Source of the DNA: Paracyclopina nana
Lineage: Eukaryota > Arthropoda > Copepoda > Cyclopoida > Cyclopettidae
Assembly: GCA_019096065.1 (NCBI GenBank)
Contig: JAGUCH010000002.1
Coordinates: 9,002,501 to 9,066,500, forward strand
Length of the DNA: 64,000 nt
Reading direction: 5' to 3'
Part shown: positions 46,801 through 58,800 of the stretch, piece after piece
Position numbering within the stretch: position 1 is the first letter of the stretch
Layout: every line of letters starts with the position of its first letter
Program-made: the position numbers and the translations under genes
Notes under the pieces: generated by a model
The model's database searches: none
Told to the model about the DNA's origin: nothing
Seen by the model: the letters and a program-made list of their open reading frames with translations, nothing else

Positions 46801-48614
46801 AAATCTCATGGCGCTGTAAAAAGATGAATTGCCTCAACGGTGTTTCAGGACCCGCATATAGATGACTGTTTTCAGTTCTTTCTCACACCAATCTCCGTCT
46901 CCTCCAGTCAGTCCTGACATTTCTTGGCACTTTTTTAACCTCAAAAGAATTCATTGACAACATCAAAGAGAAGCTGAGGAAACTTCACTCAAACCAAATC
47001 AATATGATTTGCACTGCCATCAAAGATATCGTAGCACCATTGGCAAGATTGATTTTTTCCCTTCATGGCCAGCATCATCGCGTCAGGCAAGAAGAAAATG
47101 GATGAGATTCGGCCCTGGGGCCAGCTCATGTGTCTCTGGACTGTCACTATTATGGAAATTCACAACTACTGGATTTCGTGATGAGTTCACGAATGTTAAT
47201 GCCGCGCGCGATGATATCACAAGCCTCGAGGCCAAAGGATCAGCCGCAAGCCTCACGCTATTTCTTTTATTCCCACTTCAAAAACAGTAGCCAACTCAAA
47301 ACCCGGCAATTTTAAAGGCTGCACTCTCGGTGGGAGATTTATGCACAGCGCGGGATTAGCCCCAAGAAAGGCTGCGCTGAAGAAATGCTTTGTGGGAGAC
47401 CCAAAATGGGCCGTTCCAGTGCTACAAAAGTAGCTTTGGAATTTGGTCAAGTTTTCGCTGCTCAATGGGCCATAGTGGATCGTCGCTTTGTGCGGAATTT
47501 GGAAAAATGACGTGTATTAGGGTAATGAGACTCTTGTCTCCCCCGCAACGACGACAAAGACGCGCGCGCGCGCGCAAAAGCAACGGGAAGAAAAGTGGGC
47601 AAACATTAAAAGTGCCATAATTCAAGCCCCAGCTAGATGGCGCTCGCGTTGCTTTTTCACTCGTGCATGAGACGGCCATCAATCCTGCACTATGCGATCA
47701 CTAAAGTCAGCCGGATTTTATAGGCATGTGTCGCCAGTAAAATTGCCTTTGGAAATCCGTTAGTGTCACAGCAATGGAAGAAATAATGTTACGTTTTTGA
47801 GGCCTAAGCCTGATGCTGCAACGGTTTTTTCCTCATGCTTGATGGGTTCATCACTCTTTCAACGTTCGAGCTTATCCAAATCGGGCATCCCAGTATTCCC
47901 GCAGCTCGCAAACAAGATTACAAGGCCAGATATCGTCTGCCTCATCTCAATCGATAAGTTTACGCGTTCTCGATGAAGCGAGCGCAACGGAAAAATTGTG
48001 TGAAGCATCTTCTTACCACATGAGATCCGTTGGAGGCTGCGTAGGCCGCGTAGGGGTTGACAAAGTAGCTGGCCATGCCGAAGCTGGCGGCCATTCCAGG
48101 CACAGCTGAAAAGAATATTATGCGTTATATCGGCAGCCATGATCAGAGCCGTTCTCCTACCCAAAGCCGCTGGACTCAGGTCCTCGTGGTGGTGGGCTCG
48201 AAAGATGTGCAGGTCCTCTTTATCCGCGATCCCTGTCGAGATTGAGCTGGTGGCATTTTTACCCTGAAATGAATTGATGTTCAAGCTCTCTTGGGAGCCC
48301 TCCCTCCCGACTAGCTATTTGTCAGGGGCATTGTCATGCAAAATCACCTGCTCAGATTCGTGGATGAGCGAGGACTTTTCGGCCTGCAGCTCGGCCTGGT
48401 AGCTCTCCGAGGGGTCCGCGTCTCGCTCGTCCTCGTCGTTGAACACCTTGACCTCGTCGGAGGAGCCGAGGTCGTCGTTCACTGCCTCGTCACTGCAGTC
48501 ATGGTTGTTGTTGGTCTCTTTCGCCGCCTTCGGCGAGGTGCTGTCCTCCTCCTTTTTGGCCTCGGCCATCACTGATGCGGAAGTGGTCGTCGTGGGCATG
48601 GCCACGCACATCAT
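37885..48614 (-). CDS. pan: TCF-2: TCF/LEF transcription factor, A-type HMG box, two alternative last exons
   Basis: Minus-strand exons: 48614-48348, 48263-48161, 48105-48017, 39931-39820, 39736-39655, 39597-39505, 39442-39306, 39246-39113, 39009-38765 and 38257-37885; 544 residues with all phases closing. The start ATG directly follows an in-frame TAG. Exon 1 has the beta-catenin-binding region ([16 protein letters not shown], then [10 protein letters not shown]). The HMG box begins [10 protein letters not shown] (exon 8) and continues [16 protein letters not shown] to DNYRFG (exon 9). Exon 9 also contains the C-clamp start ([13 protein letters not shown]), which is a separate exon in TCF-1 and TCF-3. 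The last exon adds RKKKC, SPAGFS, GAFKPP and [15 protein letters not shown]. An alternative last exon lies at 38650-38374. Intron 3 is 8.1 kb. The gene is head-to-head with TCF-3. Confidence 0.92.
38374..38650 (-). other. pan: TCF-2 alternative last exon: C-clamp-breaking tail ending PEYISL
   Basis: An acceptor (cctgaag) precedes an open frame that joins exon 9 in phase and ends at TAG (38376-38374), giving a 512-residue isoform. It starts [10 protein letters not shown], includes [19 protein letters not shown] and a His/Gln-rich stretch, and ends PEYISL. Using it replaces RKKKC, so the fourth C-clamp cysteine is lost. TCF-3 has a matching exon at the same place. Confidence 0.7.
39932..48016 (-). 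other. TCF-2 intron 3 (8.1 kb)
   Basis: Splice phases are 0 on both sides. No further exon is supported. It includes an alternating CG tract at 47561-47575 and short microsatellites. No mobile element is recognised. Confidence 0.6.
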
Positions 48615-49899
48615 CTAGAGTGAATTCAATTCACGTCTGTCACTGGAGGTCGTCAGTCTTTGAATGACGTGAGGTCGTCAAGGAGCAGCAGCTGCAGCAG
48701 CAGCAGCAGCCTCCAAGAAGGAGTACCAAAAGGGCTGCAGCATCTTGATTGTCCCACACTGGCTTGGAAAATCCATCCACTGCTGCGATCTACGCGCATT
48801 TTCCCGTGCTCGCCGGACCTCGGAAGTGCGTCGAGTCTACGCGGACTCTTGCCGGCGAATGGGCGCGCCAAAAGCCGTTTGTCGCAACTTTCGGCTTCGT
48901 TCATATCAAAAGCTCCTGGCGCGCGCGGCACACCTTTAACTCGCCTTTATGCGGGCAGAAAGCCGCGCTTTGAGCTATTTAGAAAATGCTACTTCATAAG
49001 CATGCATATTTCAATTCTTTTTTTTTTAGTTTATTTTAATTTTGGTCAGTTGATCAAATGGAACTTTTTAGAGTTCGGGCGGTAATGAGGCCATTGGTAG
49101 TGCAATTAACTGGCGCGAAGCATGACAATCGGAACAATTTCGCGATTATTCGCGCAACCTTTTCACGAGAACGCGTCTCCGTGTTTCTTTTTTTTCATCG
49201 CATAGCGCTTTCAATATGCATGAAGAAAAACTATTTTGCTTAAATTCAGTTATGCAGTAAGTTTTCGTTTGCCACATTCCCGTTGTTTTATTCGAATGCT
49301 TCGTCTTTAAAACCACATTTATCTACAGATAATATACAAGTTGTGAGAGTACCAATAGTTTTTTAGTTTTATGAAATTCATGGACTTTCTACGGCACCGC
49401 TGATAAAAGTGCAGCATTTAGCGCGCAAATTAGCCAAGCTGGAAAAAACAGCACATTAGTTTCTCCCTCTCGTCGTCGAAGCCGTCGAGGAGTGCATCCG
49501 AGTCGTCGTTCGTGATCATACGTACGAAGTGATCGCTCTCGCGCACATCTCGTCGTAAATCCACTTGTGTGTGTCGTCGACGTCGTAGCAGCTCTAGTAG
49601 TTGTAGTCATCATCCGAATCTCTAGAAAGGCTCCGAATGAGGCTCCTCCCAGGCGAGCTTTCCAGCAGCCTCAGTAGCTGCCTTGCACACCGCCCACCCC
49701 ACCCAACTTTTAGTTCCGAAGCTGTCATCACCACGAGCTGAGGCTCCCTCCCGAGGCTGCAGCCAGACATCAAAGGGAATATTCATCGAGAACCAGTCGG
49801 CACTTGAGGACGCTCACAACTCTTGCTGCTGCTGCTGTTTCTCAAGTTGAAAAAAAAAGAATAATAACAACAACAGCACCAACAACCGGCGGATGGAGG
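48615..49899. promoter_or_regulatory. Shared divergent promoter region of TCF-2 and TCF-3
   Basis: The 1,285 bp between the two start codons has no supported gene. It includes a CAG/CTG-rich patch (about 48682-48712) and GC-rich 5' UTR-like sequence on both sides of an AT-rich middle (about 48990-49380). TCF-3's first ATG lies at 49900, after CAA/ACA-rich leader sequence. A bidirectional promoter or two nearby promoters is inferred from geometry alone. Confidence 0.5.
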
Positions 49900-52800
49900 A
49901 TGGCTGCCACCGTCGTGTGCCCAGCCTCCGTGGCCAGTGAAAATAGCCCGAATCACGCCACACCCGATGCCGCAGCAGTGTCCAGCCTGGCCGACGACTT
50001 TGACTTCGGCTCCTCCGATGAGGTGAAGGTGTTCAAGGATGAGGGCGAGGACGAGGAGAAGGAGTTTGCGACCCAGGAGGAGCTGCAGGCAGCCCTGTCC
50101 GAGGACAAGTCCAGCCTCATCCAGGAGACGGAGTTGAGCATCATCAAGCAGGAGGCCTTGCGCCTGCACGACCACCATGGTGAGAAACGGCTTAAGACAT
50201 TCCAGTTGATCACATAGCAAAACAGCCGCGCGGCCATCTATCATGCAAAAATGCCTATTAAGCTCAATTGTCACTCGAAAATATGCGGCTAGGGTGAGAG
50301 AACAATGGGAAATAAAATCTCTTTTTTTCTGCAGCCAAGGGGCCCGACGACTCGTCACCGGGCTCACCGTTCAGCAACGGGTATCACCAGCTGCTGTCAC
50401 CGTTCAGCAGCACCCCTGGCTCCTCGACCTACAGCCTTCCGGATCACGCTGCAATTCCGCCTCATTCCTCGACGTCGGTAAGCCGGCTTAATTGGTAGCT
50501 TCACTCCTGGAAGGTTCTGGGAAACCCCCTTTTTAGATCAGCAGCTAATATTTGCTCTTCGCTAGTTATGATAGTGTAGATATAGGAGTGTGTTGGTTTA
50601 TGAGGTTGGTCAATCAGTGGCTGCTGCATTAATGCGAGCTTTTATCGGAGGGATCGAATCTTCTTGGAAAGATGATCGGTTTCCCTTTTCATCACACAGC
50701 CACAGTGTGGGGTCTGGAGACTCAATCCTATTATAGAACATGAAGCGATACGATCTAGCTGGCTTCTTTGCCCGAAAATATCACCTTTTTCGGGGGCTCA
50801 CGTGGGCGTCGTCGTCGTTTTCGTATCATACACCAATCTGGTGTGAATTTATGAAGTCATAAGGTGTGACTCGCGCGGAAAATTCAATGCCGGCGAAAAA
50901 AGGGACAGCAGTAGGATTTTTGCTATGACTTGACAACTATTTCACGCTTGAGTTTTATCGGCAATTTCGATCTCGTGTCTTCTGTCTGTCAGCTATACCG
51001 GAATTCCTTGGCAACTTCCCGAAATTTCCTAATCTGCAGGAGGCGAAAAAAAGCGTCGATAAGCGTCGTCGCGCGCGGGTCATATTGACATGGAAATTGG
51101 GCAAATATTTGTCAATCCGTCGTAATACACCTCCTAGCTCGTACTCAGCAGCAGCTCATAGAAGTACCCTTTTTTCTCCGACTGCAATGCTGTTTCAAAT
51201 CTGCTCAACAGAGCATGATTGTCACAGATCTAACATACCAAGCATGCGAAAATGACACTAGTGCTGCTGAAGCCCGAATTTGAAAATGTGCGGTAGGTGG
51301 GCCAAAAATAGAGTCACATGCTCGCGGCTCAGGTTTGATGAACTCGAAAGTGTTCGGCGAAAATTACAAGGAGAACGTGGCCAAATGTCTATTAGCCCAA
51401 TGTTTCCTAGGACTGAGATCATCATCAATAAGATTCTCACACTCTCGAATTCGCTGTAAAAATGTCGGCCCTCGTGCAAATTGCAAACGTCTGCGCGATT
51501 GAATAGAATTACGTATGTGGTAGGACGGTAGTAAGTTGGCGTTCCATTTCAAAAGGCCACTTTTGACAATGGAAGGCCACAAATCATGTTGAGTAGTAGT
51601 ATTACAAACGCATTTGCAATCGATCTTGTCAAATTGGCCATCAACACACACACAACTGTGTACTACAACACAGGAGAATGGACCCCTTTTAAAAAAACAA
51701 CCACACACACAACAGCTACGCTGTCTGCAGGGCTGTAAAATAGCGAGTCGCACCTGACCGATAGTGGGCCATAAATTATGCACACCTATTATGCCACGAT
51801 GATCGGAAAATTCTTTTACCATATGCAACAATTTATCTTAGTTGGCACGCCACGACGTGGTAGTAAGCTCCCTGTTGTCTTCTATTCAAACTTCAAAGGC
51901 ATGTTTGAGGGGATTCCCTGCTTACTCACAATATTATTGGGAAAATGCTTTTCCACGGCGCAGTGAGGATTTTTTTTATTCGGCTCCTCTCGCAGCAAGC
52001 GAAAAGCAATTACAAAGCACAATGCTGCTGCGCGAGATCCAATTTTTCCCTCGCGGCAAAATCTGTTTGAAGGTGGCACATACATATCTGAATAAGATGC
52101 TCTATCAGGCCTTCACATCATGACTCGTGCCATTCGTGGCTTGATGGACTGTCAGTCTGGACTTCTTTACGCTGCCATATTTAAAATAGGGCCAATTGTC
52201 AATTGTTAATGCTTTGCAGGTGGCAGCCGCATAACCCCTTCAATACGCTGCTGTATTATAAAAAGACAAGCGGCGCGAAACCAATTGGACTTGACAGCCA
52301 ACAGCATCTATTGTTGGCACTCGGAATGGCTAATAGAGAGCTCAAATATGATATGATCCGTTTTTACGTGCTCAAGCTCACATGGGCGGGAGCATCCAGC
52401 CATAAGAGGAGGAGTCTGAGAGCAATAATAGTATTCACACCATCAACACACTGGAGCATATGCGCGTAGAAGCAGGAGATAAACACCAACAAGTAAATAG
52501 GCAACAAAGTTTCCATTCCATTTACCGCACAAAGTGTTACCACCTCCTAATAACTTTCCCTTTAACGCTTCAAAGTCCCAAGTTTAACTTGTCAAAGTTT
52601 CAAAAGGCTGGCAGGCAGAAAAATTAGCAACCATGTTTGCGGAAACATTTTTTGAAAAGGGGGGAGAAAAAGGAAGATCTTGTTTTCCCCTTCACCAATT
52701 TTCTTTGCGCGGCGAGGAGCCCCAGTTGCCGCTGCTCCTGGTGGTGGCATGGCGTGAAAAAAGTTGGTGGCAAGGCCAGCCAGCCAATGGCCTTTCAGCC

Positions 52801-55800
52801 TTTCCCTCACGTGAGCGCCTCGCGAGCCACTACAGCAGCTACTGGGAAAACAATCTAATTGAAGTCAGTCATGGTTCCTTTGATGTTTTTCTCCTCCTCT
52901 TGAAGCTCTCCAAAGCTTTCACATATACGGCAGCATGGGGACCATCCTCCGCGGAAGTCGTGATGATGGGCTTTTAGCATTATCTATTTGCTTTTGTTCT
53001 CAATGCCGGAATAATCCGAGTAGCGCGCGCGCTTCTGCGTGTGAGAGGTCAATGTGTGTGGTCATCCGAACGCGGAATTGGATTATGAGGAAAAAAGCTT
53101 CTGCTTTTGTCCTTCATTAACGTATTCAGATCATCAGCGCTCGCAGCCGCCAAATCACAGCTGTGACACTATTTTATGGTGCGTTTTTTTCCTCCTCGGC
53201 TAATAATGTGGATTACGAGACGACAACAAAGAGATGAACTCGAGAGATATATAATGATCGTTGATGTTGTGCGCTGCAGCAACGGCATATTGTGAAAACT
53301 CGAAAAGAAGTCGTCGAAAATTGCTAATGATAGCTGGTGTGTGTGTACATACCATATTCATTTTGCGCGTGAAAAATGGAAAAGTGATTTCCTTCGGTTG
53401 CTTTGACAAATTGAGCCTAATAACAAGTGTAAAGGATTCTTTTTCCGTGGGATCAGTGGCGCGTTTCGTCACTAAATTCAAAAGGGCCCAATCAAGATTA
53501 ATGACGATCGCCCGGATTTGGCATATAGCTCTCTCACACCAGGCAAATTAAGTGGACGAGCAAAAAATCATCGCTAATGGTTTCCCTTTTGATGAGTAAT
53601 GATTGGATGATTGCTAGGTATGCTCTATGACAACTCTGTCATGCTGTGGTCATTACACACGCATTTTCACAAAAATCCTACAAGTAAAAGACTTTGATTG
53701 ATGAAAGCTTTAACTTGATCTTTGTGCATTTCTTTCAAGTCTCCGACAGTCACCAACTTTCCGTGATGATGGATGAGTGGACACGCAAAGTGACACTCTA
53801 AATTTCACGTGTTGTCTGTCTTGAATTTCCAAGTCATGGAATAGCTGCTAATGAACACAAAACAGGAGGCACAGAACTGCTAGGTTCCCAACTCTCTTAC
53901 GCGGATTAACGGATTGATTTATAATGTGTCACCCTGCATTCCGCGAGAAATCGACCATCACTTCAGGTGCAATTAAGCCTGTCACTCTGCAGCAATATGG
54001 GGTGTGAAGAAGCCCAAATGAGCAGCCATTAGCAAAATCGACCTAGTTAACACGCTACTACTTCCTCATAATCTGATAAGCGCGGACTCGCAAAAACAAC
54101 AAACTTTTGTGAGAAAAGTCTCGTTTGTTTGCAATCACTCCTCCTCAGCTGCTCTAAATGGCACTTGAAAAGATGCACAAAACTGCCTCTTGAAAACGGC
54201 ATTGACCCTGATCAATCCCAGCAGTAGCAGCATGTTTTGACCCAAGTTTAGTACGGCGCGGATTAGCTCAAATGGAAGAAAAACAGAGAGCAGCACGCTC
54301 ACACCGGGGGAAAAGGCGAGCGAAAACCAGCTAAGCTGCCGCGTAATTTATGCAGCACTTTTCCCAGAGTGGAGTAGGTATTTTAGCAGTCACAGTCGGC
54401 TTTCACTTTTTTGTAGTTGTCCCCCCTTTTGTCAGCTGTAAAAGATTACATCGACAAAGTATTGCTGCTGTGTATAAAAAGAGTCTCTTACAATGTCATT
54501 ACAGCAGCTAATCCTTTTTGTCCGACTGCGGACATAATTAGCCCCCATTGCGGCGGGGTAGCTGCTCTGCTGATCTGAGCAGGCTTCGAATTCGCTGTCA
54601 AACAAACTCCAAATGGGGGATTTTAATCTCAGCGCGGCTGCTGCAGCATGCAGCCAAATTGATACATTTTTTTAAAAGCAGTTGTCAACTTGTCGACGAC
54701 GACAAATTCTGATAACCATCGTTGTGCATGGTAATAGCATCACTATTATACAGTGTATATTGCGCGATTAGCCAAGTCGATAAATATTTAAAAACCTTTG
54801 TGCACTGCAAAATTGGAAAAGGGGATTGTATAGGGGTTATCTAGAGCACAAATCTAAAGAGGGAAACGTTGAAATCATTCACGAAGTGGAATTATGAAGG
54901 AGCTATTTATCATCAATTGTCGCTGCAAATGTATGTTCTACATGGCTTTTTAACGAGGCTTTCATGCTCTCACCTGCGTTTCAACGTGATGATCGATGTA
55001 CTGTAGGTTAGAAGAAAAAGAATTGGAAATGTCCAATTGTAGACGTTCGCGACAATACTTCGAGAACGGTAATTTTTGATCCGTCGAAATCAATTCCATC
55101 CTGAAGAATCAATTAGGCCCAAACTAGAGGTAGGTTTGAAGGCATAAGATGAAGTGCCTTCACTTTTTGGCCATGCGTTTTTAGGCTCGGTTCGCCTACA
55201 AAATTACGGCCTATTTGTAAACAAAATTACGATGATGTTTGCCAATTTTTAAAAGGTGGGAAGACACTACTTTTTTACTTTTTTTCTTAGAAATTGTACT
55301 TTTGACATTAAGGCCCGGTTCACCTACAAATTACGGCCGAAATTATGGCATACCTTATTACTGAACAAAGATAAGTGCAGGGTATTTGGGTGAATATTTT
55401 TAATAAGCCTTAATTTAATAGTAGAATTTCAAAGAAAAAATGTCAAAAAGTTGTTTCGTCCTTTCTCAAATTGGCAAATATCAGCGTAATTTTGCTCAAA
55501 ATTACTCCATAATTTTGTAGATGAACTGAGCCTAAGGATAATCAAAACTATTATTCAAAAAACCATGCAGTTTACTCTGTTCAGTAAAAAATTGTGCCAT
55601 AATTTGGGCTTTAATTTGTTGGTGAAGTGGGCCTTAATTTTTATCACCATGGTTTCAAGACGTGCATTGAAAAATCATCATTTCATTGTACCTGAGTTTT
55701 ATAAGACTTTATGCGGGAGCCAGGTAAAGATTCATGGTAAAGGAAAATTATAAAGAAATGGCATGATTATTCAAAAAACGGTTTTTTTCATCTGACGTGT

Positions 55801-58800
55801 TTTGTAAGTACTTGGTTCGTAACATTAGGCCTCCATTCGTTAGCTAATTTGCAGACAAACAACTGTGGTTTCTCTCAAGTAATGTCCTGTTCATGTACGC
55901 CCCAAACTCCTCCAATGATTCAGTTAACCAATTCGTCTCAGTTTATTTAACTTCGCACTTATAAAATCAATAAATCATACTTTAAAAGGTCACATGAGCC
56001 CGGTTTCAACACGGGATATCAGCATAGTATAGTACGGTGCGCGAGCTAGCTGTGACCTGACTATGCATATGCTAAAAAGTCAAGTTACGTCTCCTGACTA
56101 TGCTGATTTTCCTTGTTGGAACCGGGCTATGGACTATAAAGTATTTTAAAATGCATGTTGCTCAATAAAATATTTTCGCCAAGGTTCCTTTTTCCAAGCA
56201 CCTTTTTTATGCAAATCAAAATGCGGCAAGCCTAGATGACTTTCTTTGATAGCTTTTTAGATGGCGTTGTTGGAGTTACTGAAATTGCTGACTAGGTTGA
56301 TCTTGTTGGGCAGGTTGATCTGAATGGCCTGGTTGATGTTGTTGGTCTTCTTGACATTGATTGCTATGTTCTTATATCTGACTTTCGTTGGTTATGATAG
56401 ATGTTTGCAATTTGCAGAACTACGCAATGCATCTATTGCAATGGAGGTATTAGGGCGATCCCATATTCGAATTAGATATTGTTGAATTGCTCAGCTGAGC
56501 TAAGCTCAGTCGCAAAGTCTGATCTCATTCAGGGCTTTCAGACAAAATTCAATGACAGATGTGCATTAATTTTAAAAAATGCCTAAAATGTGAAAACCTT
56601 GACCTAAAATGATTTGATTTCTGTTTTGAACAACAACTTTTACCACAGTCCTCAAGGTAATGGATCATTCGCTTAGTCAAGATTGCTTGGTCTGGTAACT
56701 TGGCATGGTTCACCTGCTCATAATGTCTGTTATGTTGGCAAAATATCCGAGCGAAATACTGAGAAACTGAGACATTAAATACTGTTGTAGGATGGCTTTT
56801 GGTACCAAAAGACCGAATCCGAAGAGAAAATCTAAAAAATTACTTTGGAAGTACCTGATTTTTGCAAATGTCAGCATAATATCGCTCGATATTTTGATCA
56901 TAATATCGCAGGTGAATCAGGCCTTAATAGCATTTGAAAATTTCTTTCCATCTTATAATGCTCTGCTCATCTACAAACTCCTTATGGAATCGGAACGCGA
57001 AATTCCTTTGCGCAAAGGAGTTCTCAGTACATAAACTAGCTGCGTAGAGTTGTCATTATGCATGGTTTTGTCATAATGCATTACTTAAGGAACGGTAGAT
57101 GAACAGTATATAAAATCACATGTGTATGAAAGCATATTAGCCCGGGTCCAACAAGGAAAATCAGCAAAGTCAGGAGACGTAACTTGACTTTTTAGCATAT
57201 AGTCAGGACACAGCAAGCTCGTGTGCTCAGCTCGACCTGACTTTACTGGTTAACCGAACTATGCTATGCTGATATTCCTTGTTGGAACCGGGCTATCTCC
57301 ATTTCATCCTAGCAATTTTACTATCAAATAACATAAGTTTTATTTTTGAATTTTAGTGGGGGTCATACTAAAAAAAGAACCGTTTTGCGCTAAACGTTTT
57401 TAATTTTATGTTATTGGAAGCGATAGGCCAGGATTTTAATTTTACCGCCAAATGAGCCCTTGGGACACACGCTTTCAGAAAATACATAAATCTTGGGTGT
57501 TGAAAAATAGTTTGGGTTAAGCCCTTTGCCTAGTCAATGTGAGCAGTTAGGTCAGTTCGTGTTTCGTTAAATTTTTTGTCTAAGCAGACATTTGTCACTA
57601 TTTTAGCATCATCGCATGTTTTTGCAGCCAGTCGAGGAGCTTTCAGTGCATCTCGCTGCAGAAACACAACTCCTATCCGTGTCTACGAATTTTTTGCGCG
57701 ACTTTTCAGCAGTTGCTTGAGATTGAAACACAAGAAAGCCCTGACATGTGGCATGAAGTTAATTTAGATTGCCAGTTTCTGACCGAAAAGTGTTGTTGTT
57801 TCAGGTCCGAGCCGGTTCACCCTCATCAGCTTTCTTGTACAGCGATCCCCTTGGGAGCCCCCCGCCAGCTCACATGGGTGGCATTCCATACAGTCTGGAC
57901 CCGAGCAAAGGTATTTTTTTCAATCTGAACCATATAAAAGGATTGCAATCGGCGGAGTCGTTTTATACTCTGTTCATCTATCGTTCTTTAAGGAATGCAT
58001 AATGGCGAAACCATGCAGAACGACAACTCTACGCAGCTAGTTTATGTACTGAGAACTCCTTTGCGCAAAGGAATTTCGCGTTCCGATTCCTTAAGGAGTT
58101 TGTAGATGAACAGAGCATTAATGGCTCCACCGACGACCCCTTTTGTCATGGTATCTCATGACTGACCACAATGAAACATGCAAACTGATCCGTGGAAAAA
58201 AAGCAATTGAAATTGGAAAGCACAGCGCTTTTCAATCAATGACCCTTTCTGCTTGAAGCGGAAAAAGGTCCCCTTGGATTTCAATTTTCTCCCAGCCAGT
58301 TGGCATTGTGAAGTGATTCGAATCCAATCTACAATGGCCCCACCGAGTTCTTTGCTGGCCAAAATGGATGAGGCTGACAAAAGGGGGATTTGGTCCTCAT
58401 CACCTCTTTTTCCCATTGCAGGCTTGCGTCCTCTCTATCCCCTTCATCCAGGATCTTATCCCTACTCGCTGCTATCGCCGTCGGAGATGCCTCAATTTTC
58501 CCCTTGGTAAGATTTATTGTAGTTGCTCGTTTTTCAAAATGCATGCATTTGGGACTCTTGTGTGTGCCGTGTGTGAGTTAGTGCGTGATCCTGCCCGTGA
58601 GAATTTTCTTTTCCATCATTAATACGCTGTAGGACCTCGTCGGCCTATGCTGCAGCAGCCAGCTCAGCATTGATTGCAGCTGCCTTGTCCTCCTGGAGAC
58701 ATCCAGCCCTTGTGGCCTCTGATTTGCTTTTCCAGTCCCTAAGGTAAAATTGGGTCAATCGAGAGGCATGGGAGCACCTAATTAAACAGAGCACCAAAGG

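Larger units (their letters stand above)
50478..57804 (+). other. TCF-3 intron 2 (7.3 kb)
   Basis: Phase 0 on both sides. The first 4.6 kb holds nothing I can name. From about 55180 to 57300 it is dense in short inverted-repeat elements, listed separately. Confidence 0.6.

Noticed and set aside
58310-58340. tRNA B-box-like GATTCGAATCC
   Set aside because: No matching A box, no cloverleaf and no T-run terminator around it.
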